Shown: piece after piece, positions 46,642-54,969 of the stretch
Position numbering within the stretch: position 1 is the stretch's first letter
Layout: each line of letters starts with the position of its first letter
Assembly (NCBI RefSeq): GCF_014284335.1
Contig: NZ_JACOGF010000002.1
Span: forward strand, 638,659-702,658
Length of the DNA: 64,000 nt
Source: Undibacterium hunanense
GTDB taxonomy: Bacteria > Pseudomonadota > Gammaproteobacteria > Burkholderiales > Burkholderiaceae_D
Direction: 5' to 3'
The notes under the pieces: generated by a model
Told to the model about the DNA's origin: nothing
The model's input: only the letters and a program-made list of their open reading frames with translations
The model's database searches: none
Program-made: the position numbers and the translations under genes

Positions 46642-46661
46642 AGGACTTGCGCAGAACTGTC
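46642..46661. repeat. Solitary end of a copy-B-like palindromic element
   Basis: aggacttgcgcagaactgtc closely matches the terminal arms of the element at 44797-44910 (aggactta-gcaaaa-tg). No partner arm lies nearby, so it looks like a remnant half. Confidence 0.5.
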
Positions 46662-46686
46662 GCCGTTTCATCGTCCGGTAATCCTG

Positions 46687-46704
46687 CTTTCATACGCCTG
46701 ACAT
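46687..46704 (+). promoter_or_regulatory. PhoB-box candidate upstream of phnC
   Basis: CTTTCATACGCCTGACAT matches CTGTCATAAATCTGTCAC at 12 of 18 positions with the 11-base period kept. A -10-like AATACT follows after 10 bases (46715-46720). Confidence 0.55.
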
Positions 46705-46759
46705 ATTCTTGTCCAATACTCCCGTGGATTAGCTTAATTGTCCAGCCGGAGCAGATGCG

Positions 46760-47605
46760 ATGAAGATAGAAATCAATGGGATTTCCAAGACCTTTAAAGG
46801 CGGCTATCAGGCGCTCGACAATATAGCGCTGACATTTGCGCCGGGTGAAATGGTGGCGCTGATTGGCGCCTCCGGTTCTGGCAAGTCGACTTTATTGCGA
46901 CATATCTCTGGCCTCATCACGGCCAATGCAGACAAGAATGATATACGCCTGGGTGATCAGGTATTGCAGGCGAATGGAGTAATAGGCAGGCAGATACGGC
47001 ATTTGCGTTCGCAAATTGGTTTTGTCTTCCAGCAATTCAATCTGGTCGGGCGTTTGCCTGTATTGACCAATGTGTTGACAGGCGGCATTGCGCGCATACC
47101 CTTGTGGCGTAGTTGTTTCCGTATTTTTACCAAAGAAGAAAAAGCTCTGGGTCTGGCTGCGCTGGCAAGGGTGGGTATCGCGGAACATGCTTACAAACGT
47201 GCATCCGCCTTGTCCGGTGGTCAGCAACAACGCGCAGCGATTGCCCGTACCATAGTGCAACAGGCCAGGGTCATACTGGCCGATGAACCGATTGCCTCGC
47301 TGGATCCGGAATCTGCACGCCGCGTCATGCAGACCCTGGCTGACCTGAATCGTCAGGATGGTACGACGGTCGTGGTGTCCCTGCACCAGGTGGATGTGGC
47401 CCTGCGCTTTTGTCCGCGTACGGTTGCCCTGTCACGTGGACGTGTCGTTTATGACGGCCCTTCCTGTGAACTCACCATCCCCATGCTGCGTGATTTATAT
47501 GGTGCAGAAGCCGAAGAGTTGCTGAGCCCTGCACCTGTGAAGGCCGCCAGCGATGTGCCTGCTGGCATAGAAATTTCCCTACCCACTCTTGCGGCTGCCG
47601 CCTGA
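46760..47605 (+). CDS. phnC: Phosphonate ABC transporter, ATP-binding protein
   Basis: Energises phosphonate uptake. The 281-residue ABC ATPase has Walker [11 protein letters not shown]-loop [19 protein letters not shown] (typical of PhnC), signature [13 protein letters not shown] and Walker [13 protein letters not shown]. It is the first gene of phnCDE and lies about 55 bases past a PhoB-box candidate, as expected for phosphate-starvation control. Confidence 0.95.
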   Translation: MKIEINGISKTFKGGYQALDNIALTFAPGEMVALIGASGSGKSTLLRHISGLITANADKNDIRLGDQVLQANGVIGRQIRHLRSQIGFVFQQFNLVGRLPVLTNVLTGGIARIPLWRSCFRIFTKEEKALGLAALARVGIAEHAYKRASALSGGQQQRAAIARTIVQQARVILADEPIASLDPESARRVMQTLADLNRQDGTTVVVSLHQVDVALRFCPRTVALSRGRVVYDGPSCELTIPMLRDLYGAEAEELLSPAPVKAASDVPAGIEISLPTLAAAA

Positions 47606-47633
47606 GTTTTCTTTCCCCATCAGGAGTATCTCC

Positions 47634-48614
47634 ATGTTTCGTAAATTCGTGCGTAGTTTCACGTTAGGCCTGGCCATGGCAGCATCCGCTTCCATCGTCA
47701 TGGCAGAAGATGCCGTCAAGACCTTGAACTTTGGCATCATTTCGACTGAATCTTCACAAAACCTGAAGCAGGACTGGCAGCCTGTGCTGGACGATATGAG
47801 CAAAAAATTAGGCATCAAGATCACTGCCTTTTTCGCCCCTGACTATGCCGGTGTCATCGAAGGCATGCGGTTCAATAAAGTGCAGTTTGCCTGGTTGGGT
47901 AACAAATCCGCGATCGAGGCCGTAGACCGCGCCAACGCTGAAGTGTTTGCACAAATGGTCAATGCTGATGGGACCGTGGGGTACTACAGCATGATCAGCG
48001 TACACAAGGACAGCCCTTATCAAACGGTGGAAGATGTATTGAAAAACGCCAAGGCGCTTAATTTTGGTATTGGTGATCCCAATTCCACATCCGGCTTCCT
48101 GGTGCCCAGTTATTATGTGTTTGCGCAAAACAATGTCAACCCGAAGTCGGCCTTCAAGACCGTGCGCAGCGCCAATCATGAAACCAATATCCTGGCTGTA
48201 GCCAACAAGCAGGTCGATGCAGCAGTCCACAGCTCGGATGTGCTGGACAGAATCATCGCGCGTCAGCCAGAAACGGCTGCTCAATTGCGTCAGGTATGGA
48301 AATCACCGTTGATCGCTGCCGATCCTATCGTCTGGCGCAAGGATTTGCCGGCAGATGTCAAAACCAAAATCAGGGATTTCTTTGTCGGCTATGGCAAAAC
48401 CGGTCCTGATGCAGCGCGTGAGAAAGCACAGTTGAATAAATTGACACTGGGTGGTTTCCAGGTGTCCAGCAATGCACAGCTGAAACCTGTGCGCCAGTTG
48501 GAACTGTTCAAGGAAAAAATCAAGATTGAAGCCGATGTTGCCATGACAGCTGACGAGAAAAAACTCAAGCTGGAAGACATCAATCGCAAGCTGACCGACA
48601 TCGCCAAATCCTGA
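47634..48614 (+). CDS. phnD: Phosphonate ABC transporter, substrate-binding protein
   Basis: Periplasmic receptor of 326 residues with a signal peptide (about 1-24, ending VMAED). Its body has the PhnD features [34 protein letters not shown] and [23 protein letters not shown], the latter being the phosphonate-contact strand. ATG 47634 is supported by AGGAG; the upstream frame lies in the intergenic spacer. It sits between phnC and phnE. Confidence 0.95.
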   Translation: MFRKFVRSFTLGLAMAASASIVMAEDAVKTLNFGIISTESSQNLKQDWQPVLDDMSKKLGIKITAFFAPDYAGVIEGMRFNKVQFAWLGNKSAIEAVDRANAEVFAQMVNADGTVGYYSMISVHKDSPYQTVEDVLKNAKALNFGIGDPNSTSGFLVPSYYVFAQNNVNPKSAFKTVRSANHETNILAVANKQVDAAVHSSDVLDRIIARQPETAAQLRQVWKSPLIAADPIVWRKDLPADVKTKIRDFFVGYGKTGPDAAREKAQLNKLTLGGFQVSSNAQLKPVRQLELFKEKIKIEADVAMTADEKKLKLEDINRKLTDIAKS

Positions 48615-48618
48615 TCGC

Positions 48619-49428
48619 ATGACTACCTCACCATCCATGCGCACGCAGACAACGGCTACCATACCGGCAGCACCCAAACAGGATTTCGTCAAGCTGCTGG
48701 TCTGGGGCGTTGTCCTGGCCTTGCTGGCAATGTCCTGGGAAGGTGCTGACATGCGGCCGCTGGAACTGATACGCGACAGCGGCAATATGGTGACGTATGT
48801 AGCCAGTTTTTTTCCGCCAGATTTTCATGAATGGCGTATTTACCTGCAGGAATTGCTGGTAACCCTGCAAATCGCTGTCTGGGGTACGGTATTGGCAGTC
48901 ATATGTGCCGTGCCCCTGGGTTTGTTGAGTTCTTCCAACATCGCCCCGGCCTGGATCAGCCAGCCGGTGCGTCGTCTGATGGATGCTGCCCGCGCCATCA
49001 ATGAGATGGTGTTTGCCATGTTGTTTGTGGTGGCCGTTGGTCTGGGTCCTTTTGCTGGTGTACTGGCCCTGTTTGTGCATACCACGGGTATTTTGTCCAA
49101 GCTGTTTTCCGAAGCGGTGGAAGCCATAGATCCGCAACCGGTAGAGGGCATACGCGCCACCGGTGCTCATGCACTGGAAGAAATCGTGTACGGCGTATTG
49201 CCCCAAGTTATGCCTCTGTGGATATCGTTTGCCCTGTATCGTTTTGAATCGAATGTGCGTTCTGCTACCGTGGTTGGCATGGTAGGGGCTGGTGGCATAG
49301 GCGTTATTCTATGGGAAGTCATCCGTGCCTTTCAGTATGCACAAACCTGTGCCGTACTGTTGATGATCGTATTGACGGTCAGCCTGATCGACGTAGTGTC
49401 ATCCCGGTTGAGAAAAATTTTCATTTAA
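48619..49428 (+). CDS. phnE: Phosphonate ABC transporter, permease
   Basis: Inner-membrane permease of 269 residues with about six helices. The ABC coupling EAA-like loop is [32 protein letters not shown], and [21 protein letters not shown] is characteristic of PhnE. It starts 4 bases after phnD, with no second permease gene. The HD-domain gene follows after 50 bases. Confidence 0.95.
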   Translation: MTTSPSMRTQTTATIPAAPKQDFVKLLVWGVVLALLAMSWEGADMRPLELIRDSGNMVTYVASFFPPDFHEWRIYLQELLVTLQIAVWGTVLAVICAVPLGLLSSSNIAPAWISQPVRRLMDAARAINEMVFAMLFVVAVGLGPFAGVLALFVHTTGILSKLFSEAVEAIDPQPVEGIRATGAHALEEIVYGVLPQVMPLWISFALYRFESNVRSATVVGMVGAGGIGVILWEVIRAFQYAQTCAVLLMIVLTVSLIDVVSSRLRKIFI

Positions 49429-49478
49429 AAGTTCACCATAGATTTCCATAAATCCCTCATAAATTTCCATTCGCCCGC

Positions 49479-50066
49479 ATGAATATCAAACGACGCCAGG
49501 CCCAGCCTGTTGATTTTTTCACTCTGGTCACCTGGTTACAGCAACGTGCCGGCGGATTATATGGTGGCGAAGCCATCACACAGCTCGAACACGCCTTGCA
49601 ATGTGCCAGTCAGGCGCAGCGGGAAGGGGCGACGGATGCACTGGTCGTTGCGGCCCTGCTGCACGACATCGCCCATCTGGCTGATAATGAAACGGATGAG
49701 ACTTTCCCCCACGGCGAAATGGCAGCGCAACTGTTATCCGAGCTGTTTCATACAGACGTGACCGAACCCATACGCCTGCATGTGGAAGCCAAGCGTTATC
49801 TGTGTGCTGCCGATCCCTTGTACTGGTCTGGCCTGTCACCAGCGTCACAGCGTAGCCTGATCTGGCAGGGTGGACCTTATTCTGTTGCGCAGGCAACGGA
49901 GTTCATGAACATGCCTTATGCCGAAGATGCCGTGCGCCTGCGGCTATGGGATGATGCGGCCAAAGTGATTGATGCCGTTACGCCGGATCTGGACCATTTC
50001 ATCGCCCTGATGGAAGAAATTCGTTTGCCACAGCAAGTGATCCAGCTTCAAACGGCAACAGTCTGA
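49479..50066 (+). CDS. Phosphonate-operon HD-domain protein (PhnZ-like oxygenase candidate)
   Basis: A 195-residue HD protein of the type found in phosphonate operons. Visible residues are Tyr28, Glu31, His38, His62-Asp63 (LLHDIAHL) and His78. The spacing of Tyr28/Glu31/His38/His62-Asp63 equals, with an offset of 4, the Tyr24/Glu27/His34/His58-Asp59 set I recall for PhnZ, the diiron oxygenase that cleaves 1-hydroxy-2-aminoethylphosphonate. An oxygenase role is therefore plausible. The usual partner hydroxylase (PhnY type) is absent here. It ends 16 bases from the convergent phnN fusion. Confidence 0.82.
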   Translation: MNIKRRQAQPVDFFTLVTWLQQRAGGLYGGEAITQLEHALQCASQAQREGATDALVVAALLHDIAHLADNETDETFPHGEMAAQLLSELFHTDVTEPIRLHVEAKRYLCAADPLYWSGLSPASQRSLIWQGGPYSVAQATEFMNMPYAEDAVRLRLWDDAAKVIDAVTPDLDHFIALMEEIRLPQQVIQLQTATV

Positions 50067-50082
50067 AGTTGCGCTGGTCATC

Positions 50083-51357
50083 TCAGCTATGGTGACCAGC
50101 GACCAGAATATCGAGTAACTGCTGACCAGCCAGCTCAATCGAGCCGCTGTTGTCGATGCGGATGATATCGTTTTCTTCAGGTATGGCAAACCTGCTGCCA
50201 CGATCCAGCCGGTTCAGCAGGGCGGCACCGGATTCGCGCTGGCGTTTTTCTACCCTTTGCCTGATCAGGTCCGGGTCCGCCACTATCCAGACAATTTTTG
50301 CGTCAGGAAAAAGCTGCCTGATTTGTGGCAGATATTCGCGTGAACCGTTGACCACGACATCCTGGCCACATCTGAGCTGGACTTCAATATTCCTGCGTAT
50401 GCCATAGCAAAGTCCATTGGCCTGCCATTGCAGGCAGAAATGGCCGGCTGCAGCCGCCTGCCAATAGGCTTCCTGGCTCATGGCTTCATGTTGTTCGCTG
50501 TCATGCTGTGGACGGGTAATCACCCTTTGGGCAAACACCAGATCAGCGCTGGCTGACGCCTGGTTTTTTACCCATTGCAACAGCGTGTCCTTGCCGGCAC
50601 CAGAGGGGCCAACGACATAAAACAGTTGCCCTGTGCGTGGCAGGGCTTTTTGCTGAAATACCGCCTGGAAGGGAAAGCGTCGCCAGAAGGTCAACGGCGC
50701 ACCCGGATGTTCTTCCCTGAATATCGTCAATGCATCAAGGGTGAGCGGCTGTGTATCCAGCAGGCGGCCAAAATGTTCTTCTGCTGCCTTGCGCAAGGCA
50801 TACTGCGCATCGGCATCGAGTTCACCCAGGGTGTCGCTGAGGCTGATGTGGAAACGGTATTCTTCTTCCGTATAGGGATAGCCCCATTGCTGCAACAAGG
50901 CTTCCTGTCTGGCACTTAAGCCTGCATGCCGGCGCTTGGCCAGATAGGCAGCATCCGGTGCACTGCGCAAGACATCAAAAAAACTGACACAACGCATGGC
51001 GAGCGCATTGATTTCTGCCGTGTTGCCGGATGGACGCAAGGCCAGAAAATCTCCCATCATGCCGACCTGTAGCTTATCCAGCCTGATGCTGTGCTGCACT
51101 TTGGCAAATGCACTGGCCATGGCAATCAGTTCGTTTTCCTGAAAACCTTCCAGCAGGCTGAAAGGCGCTTTCAGTGTCGCGTGAAAGCCGTAGCGGCTGG
51201 GAGCGCTGGTCATCTTTTCCAGCATGATGTCAGGCAGGCCCGGGATATGATTTTGTGCCATACGGCCAGTCTGCATGGCATCCCGCCCCAGCCAGCGTGA
51301 ACCGGCTTCCCACCAGGCAGAGTCCGGCGCAGGACAAAAATACAGGGCGTAGCGCAT
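50083..51357 (-). CDS. phnN: DUF1045 (2H phosphoesterase-like) fused to ribose 1,5-bisphosphokinase PhnN
   Basis: A 424-residue two-domain protein. Residues 1-235 match the DUF1045 family found in phosphonate operons and carry two H-x-[T/S] motifs, HAT (59-61) and HIS (170-172), the signature of 2H cyclic phosphoesterases. Residues about 243-424 are PhnN with P-loop GPSGAGKDT (250-258), which makes PRPP from ribose 1,5-bisphosphate. phnP, the usual cyclic-phosphate esterase, is missing from the locus. The N-terminal half may supply that activity, so one chain would do both last steps (inference). The ATG overlaps the second phnM stop by one base. Confidence 0.88.
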   Translation of the reverse strand: MRYALYFCPAPDSAWWEAGSRWLGRDAMQTGRMAQNHIPGLPDIMLEKMTSAPSRYGFHATLKAPFSLLEGFQENELIAMASAFAKVQHSIRLDKLQVGMMGDFLALRPSGNTAEINALAMRCVSFFDVLRSAPDAAYLAKRRHAGLSARQEALLQQWGYPYTEEEYRFHISLSDTLGELDADAQYALRKAAEEHFGRLLDTQPLTLDALTIFREEHPGAPLTFWRRFPFQAVFQQKALPRTGQLFYVVGPSGAGKDTLLQWVKNQASASADLVFAQRVITRPQHDSEQHEAMSQEAYWQAAAAGHFCLQWQANGLCYGIRRNIEVQLRCGQDVVVNGSREYLPQIRQLFPDAKIVWIVADPDLIRQRVEKRQRESGAALLNRLDRGSRFAIPEENDIIRIDNSGSIELAGQQLLDILVAGHHS

Positions 51358-52562
51358 CACGCTGCCAGTTCCAGCGAACGCTGATGTGACAGGCGCTGTG
51401 GTTCGGCGCAAAATACCAGCTTGCCGGCGGCGATGGTGGCTATCAGGCGTGGGCTGCCATCTGCCTGCCTTTCCACCAGCACCAAGTCGGCACGTTGCTG
51501 TTCTGCGATGTGACCGCGTTCATGCAGACCCAGCACCCTGGCCGGGTTGCGCGATACCAGTTGCCATGCCTGTTCCAGGCTGCATGCACCGTCCTGCTCA
51601 AGACGGAATGGAGCGTGCAGCAGGGCAGGGTAATAATAATCAGATGCCAGGATATCGCACAGGCCACGGCGGATCGCCTCGGTAGCTGACAGGCCGCCGC
51701 AATGGCTGCCACCCAGCAAGACATTCGGTGCGCCCATGATGACATGGTTATTCAATGTATGGGCAAGCTGCAATGCTTCTTCCGTTTTCGGAAATTCACT
51801 GATCTCTGCGCCCAGTGCCTGGAAACGTTCACGGTCCTGCCTGCATTCATCATCATGCGATGCCATGGGTATGCCATGTTCCCGACAGGCCGCTGCCAGT
51901 TGCTGTATGGTCTGCACGACGCGGGTAGAACGCGATTGCGCCTTGTGCAAACGTTCCAGAAAAACCGGGACATCACAGCGCGCGCGTTCGGCATAGGTCT
52001 GCAATTTTTCTGGTGAAGCAGATTTTTTCAGAATCGATGGCAGGTGCTCATTGAAGGCAAAGAATGCCACCATGCCGGCGTTGATCCATTCCAGCGCATC
52101 ATGCAGGCCATCTGCATGGTGGTTTTCAAAACGCAGATGAATGCGATGATCAGCATGCACGTGACTGCGTTGCGCAGCCACCTGATCAAGTGTTGCCATG
52201 GCAGCATCGCGGCCACGCAAACCACCTTCCCACGAAAAGGTGACACCATGGCAGGCAGTGGTGATGCCATTGGTAATCAATTGCCTGTCGGTATCTGCAA
52301 ACGCAATATCATAGGCAAAGCTGGTAGCTGGACGCGGTTGCAACTGTCTCTCAAAGGCATCGCCATGAATATCCACCAGGCCCGGCAAGATCAGCAGGCC
52401 GCTGGCATCCAGTACCGGTAAGCCGGCATGGCTGCTAAAGCCGGATGTGCCGATGCGGGCAATTTGTGTGCTGGCCAGATGCAGGCTGGCATCACTCCAG
52501 CCATATTGGTTGTCTGCACCGTGCAGGTAACTGCCACCTTGTATCGACAAATGCGCATTCAT
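51357..52562 (-). CDS. phnM: Second PhnM-type amidohydrolase (phosphonate metabolism)
   Basis: A 401-residue amidohydrolase. It has PGLVDIHGDAFERQLQPRP (metal site), the MASHDDE segment, and GAPNVLLGGSHCGGLSATEAI, all parallel to PhnM, which releases pyrophosphate from alkylphosphonate ribose triphosphates. It differs clearly from the copy at 57432-58574 and is likely a paralogue with its own substrate preference or a separate role. It is the first gene of a reverse unit with the DUF1045-PhnN fusion, directly downstream of a PhoB-box-like promoter. AAGG precedes the ATG. Confidence 0.87.
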   Translation of the reverse strand: MNAHLSIQGGSYLHGADNQYGWSDASLHLASTQIARIGTSGFSSHAGLPVLDASGLLILPGLVDIHGDAFERQLQPRPATSFAYDIAFADTDRQLITNGITTACHGVTFSWEGGLRGRDAAMATLDQVAAQRSHVHADHRIHLRFENHHADGLHDALEWINAGMVAFFAFNEHLPSILKKSASPEKLQTYAERARCDVPVFLERLHKAQSRSTRVVQTIQQLAAACREHGIPMASHDDECRQDRERFQALGAEISEFPKTEEALQLAHTLNNHVIMGAPNVLLGGSHCGGLSATEAIRRGLCDILASDYYYPALLHAPFRLEQDGACSLEQAWQLVSRNPARVLGLHERGHIAEQQRADLVLVERQADGSPRLIATIAAGKLVFCAEPQRLSHQRSLELAA

Positions 52563-52589
52563 GGTCAGCCTTCTTTATCTTGATACTTC

Positions 52590-52623
52590 ATCATAAACAG
52601 AAAATGTGACTGGAAATTGACAA
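52590..52623 (-). promoter_or_regulatory. PhoB-box promoter of the phnM2-phnN unit
   Basis: Minus strand: TTGTCAATTTCCAGTCAC (52606-52623), with the TGTCA/GTCAC halves in the 11-base period of a Pho box, then exactly 10 bases and TATGAT (52590-52595) as -10. The leader would be about 20 bases. Confidence 0.65.
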
Positions 52624-52673
52624 ATGTAAACTTGCTGATTTTTCCTTGGTAAGTACATTTTTTGATAGTGGGT

Positions 52674-52707
52674 ATGTCATCAAGACTTCATTTAATGGTG
52701 ATGTAAT
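52674..52707 (+). promoter_or_regulatory. PhoB-box promoter of phnG-M
   Basis: ATGTCAT (52674-52680) and ACTTCAT (52685-52691) form an 11-base-period direct repeat. Ten bases later TGTAAT (52702-52707) can serve as -10. The expected start lies within about 2 bases of the phnG ATG, and no Shine-Dalgarno is present, so the message may be leaderless. Confidence 0.55.
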
Positions 52708-52715
52708 AAGTCCCC

Positions 52716-53183
52716 ATGAAAACTGATCCGCATATCAATCTGACACAGCAGGACAGGGCGCACTGGATGTCTGTCCTGGCCAGGGCGCCGACAGACAGGC
52801 TGGCACAGGCAGTCACACAGTTTGGTGAATTGCCGCCCTATCTATGGCTCAGGAAACCGGAAGCAGGCCTGGCCATGGTGCGGGCCAGAACTGGTGGCAG
52901 TGGTGCCCAGTTCAATCTGGGTGAAATGTCCGTGATACGTTGTGCCTTGCGCCTGGATAGCGGTGAAACCGGCATTGCCTATGTGGCTGGCCGTAATCCT
53001 CGTCATGCTGAATGGGCTGCTCTGTTTGATGCCTTGTTGCAGACCGATGCCAGATCTATGGTGCAGACAAATGTGATTGCACCACTGGAGCAGTGGCTGC
53101 AAGAAAAGCGCGCCCGTGCAGTGGCCGAAGCAAAGGCCAGCAAGGTCGAATTCATGACCATGGTACGTGGAGAAGATGCATGA
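52716..53183 (+). CDS. phnG: Carbon-phosphorus lyase complex subunit PhnG
   Basis: A 155-residue core subunit of the PhnGHIJ complex. It shows the PhnG pattern RAHWMSVLARAPTDRLAQAV, LRKPEAGLAMVRARTGGSGAQFNLGEMSVIRCALRL and GRNPRHAEWAALFDALLQ. The core converts MgATP and phosphonate into the ribose triphosphate adduct with PhnI. First gene of the seven-gene unit. It overlaps phnH by 4 bases. No ribosome site is visible before its ATG. Confidence 0.95.
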   Translation: MKTDPHINLTQQDRAHWMSVLARAPTDRLAQAVTQFGELPPYLWLRKPEAGLAMVRARTGGSGAQFNLGEMSVIRCALRLDSGETGIAYVAGRNPRHAEWAALFDALLQTDARSMVQTNVIAPLEQWLQEKRARAVAEAKASKVEFMTMVRGEDA

Positions 53184-53806
53184 ATACAGCAACAACCCAG
53201 GGCTTGCTGCCAGCCTGGAATGACAGCGTGCATGATGCACAGTCAGCATTTCGCAGTCTGTTGACCGCCATGGCAGAACCAGGCCACATACAGCAACTGA
53301 CGATCCGGTTCGAGCCCCCCGAACCCTTGCATCTGGCAACCGCTGCCGCCTGCCTGGTATTGATGGATTTTGAAACACCAGTCTGGCTGGCACCGGAATT
53401 TGATACCGACGCGTTAAAGTCATATCTGCGTTTCCATTGCGGTCTGCCGCTGGTGGCTGATCCGGCGCAAGCCCACTTTGCAGTGCTGGATACGGTGCCT
53501 GAACACCTGGACCTGAACCGCTATTCCCAGGGTAGTACCAGCTATCCGGATAAATCAGCGACTTTGCTGATACAGGTCAGCGACCTGGAAAACGGACCGG
53601 CACGCTATCTGACCGGCCCCGGCATACAAGGCCACGCCAATTTCCGCGTCAGCGGTTTGCCGGATGATTTTGTCAGCCGCTGGAACCAGAATCACGCTTC
53701 TTTCCCGCAAGGAGTGGATATCCTGTTTTGCAGTGGCAATGCAGTCTTGGGTTTGCCGCGTACCAGCCGTATTCACGATGGGGAAATGCCATGTACGTCG
53801 CAGTAA
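53180..53806 (+). CDS. phnH: Carbon-phosphorus lyase complex subunit PhnH
   Basis: A 208-residue subunit of the C-P lyase core; structurally a PLP-transferase-like fold without PLP. It contains DAQSAFRSLLTAMAEPGHI, LAPEFDTDALKSYLRFHCGLPL, GSTSYPDKSATLLIQV and LTGPGIQGHANFRVSGLP, all typical. ATG 53180 (ATGA overlap with phnG) is chosen over the longer frame, which reads antiparallel-like low-quality sequence upstream. Confidence 0.95.
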   Translation: MNTATTQGLLPAWNDSVHDAQSAFRSLLTAMAEPGHIQQLTIRFEPPEPLHLATAAACLVLMDFETPVWLAPEFDTDALKSYLRFHCGLPLVADPAQAHFAVLDTVPEHLDLNRYSQGSTSYPDKSATLLIQVSDLENGPARYLTGPGIQGHANFRVSGLPDDFVSRWNQNHASFPQGVDILFCSGNAVLGLPRTSRIHDGEMPCTSQ

Positions 53807-54969
53807 AAGGTGGCGAAAAGGCCATTGCCCAGTCCTATATAGCACTGGAAAAATTGCGCCGTGGTGATACGGCTGTACCAGAACTCAGCATCGCCCAGAT
53901 TCGCGAACAGATGTCGCTGGCGGTGGCCAGGGTGATGACAGAAGCCTCTTTGTATGACAAGGATCTGGCCGCGCTAGCCATCAAACAGGCCAGCGGTGAT
54001 CTGATAGAGGCCATCTTCCTGCTGCGTGCCTACCGCACCACCCTGCCGCGCCTGCTGGCAACCATGCCTGTCGATACCTCGGCCATGCTGATACAAAGAC
54101 GTATTTCGGCTACCTTCAAAGACGTGCCTGGCGGGCAGGTACTGGGGGCTACTTATGACTATACCCAGCGTCTGCTGGATTTTTCGCTGGTGGCAGAATC
54201 CCTGGCTGGGGCAGATCAGGCAACAGAAACGGCCTTGTCTGAAGCGAAGGCAGAAGCGGAAGCCGAAGCCTGCCCACGTGTACTGGATTTTTTGAATCAG
54301 GAAGGCCTGATCGAAGCCGATGACATGCCTGACGGCGATCCCGAACCATCCGACCTGACGCGTGATCCTTTGCAGTTTCCGGCTTCGCGCGCGCTGCGCC
54401 TGCAGAGCCTGGCGCGTGGTGACGAAGGCTTCTTGCTGGCGCTGGCATATTCCACCCAGCGCGGCTATGCCCGCAATCATCCGTTTGCCGGTGAGATACG
54501 CCACGGCCTTGTTGATGTGCAGGTGATACCGGAAGAACTGGGTTTTGCCATCGATATCGGTGAAATTGAAATTACCGAATGCCAGATGGTGAACCAGTTT
54601 GCCGGCTCGCATACCGAAGCGCCACGATTCACACGCGGCTATGGCCTCAGTTTTGGGTATGGTGAACGCAAAGCCATGGCGATGGCCCTGGTTGATCGCG
54701 CACTGCGTGCCGAAGAACTCAAGGAAGAAATTACGGCACCGGCACAAATGCAGGAATTTGTTTTGTACCATGCCGACAATGTAGAAGCTTCCGGTTTTGT
54801 CCAGCATTTGAAATTGCCCCATTACGTGGATTTTCAGTCTGAACTGAATCTGCTGCGCAGCCTGCGGCAAGCAATACAGAAAAACCAGCAAGAGCAGGCC
54901 CCCACGATAGAAGATGAAGTTAGTACAGCAGATGATCCAGAAAACAAATCAGGTCAGAAAGCCGCATGA
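53791..54969 (+). CDS. phnI: Carbon-phosphorus lyase complex subunit PhnI
   Basis: The nucleosidase-like subunit that couples phosphonate to ribose triphosphate, releasing adenine. The 392-residue protein starts MYVAVKGGEKAI, the invariant PhnI N-terminus, and contains LSIAQIREQMSLAVARVMTEASLYD, SLARGDEGFLLALAYSTQRGYARNHPFAGEIRHG and FGYGERKAMAMALVDRAL. The C-terminal tail is Gln/Glu-rich. It overlaps phnH by 16 bases and phnJ by 4. Confidence 0.96.
   Translation: MYVAVKGGEKAIAQSYIALEKLRRGDTAVPELSIAQIREQMSLAVARVMTEASLYDKDLAALAIKQASGDLIEAIFLLRAYRTTLPRLLATMPVDTSAMLIQRRISATFKDVPGGQVLGATYDYTQRLLDFSLVAESLAGADQATETALSEAKAEAEAEACPRVLDFLNQEGLIEADDMPDGDPEPSDLTRDPLQFPASRALRLQSLARGDEGFLLALAYSTQRGYARNHPFAGEIRHGLVDVQVIPEELGFAIDIGEIEITECQMVNQFAGSHTEAPRFTRGYGLSFGYGERKAMAMALVDRALRAEELKEEITAPAQMQEFVLYHADNVEASGFVQHLKLPHYVDFQSELNLLRSLRQAIQKNQQEQAPTIEDEVSTADDPENKSGQKAA

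Noticed and set aside
53295-53330. ggttcgagccc-like sequence resembling a tRNA T-arm
   Set aside because: It lies inside phnH coding sequence, with no acceptor or anticodon arms around it.
53974-54891. Minus-strand open frame of 305 codons
   Set aside because: Antisense to phnI, whose protein is unmistakable; no ribosome site or recognisable product.
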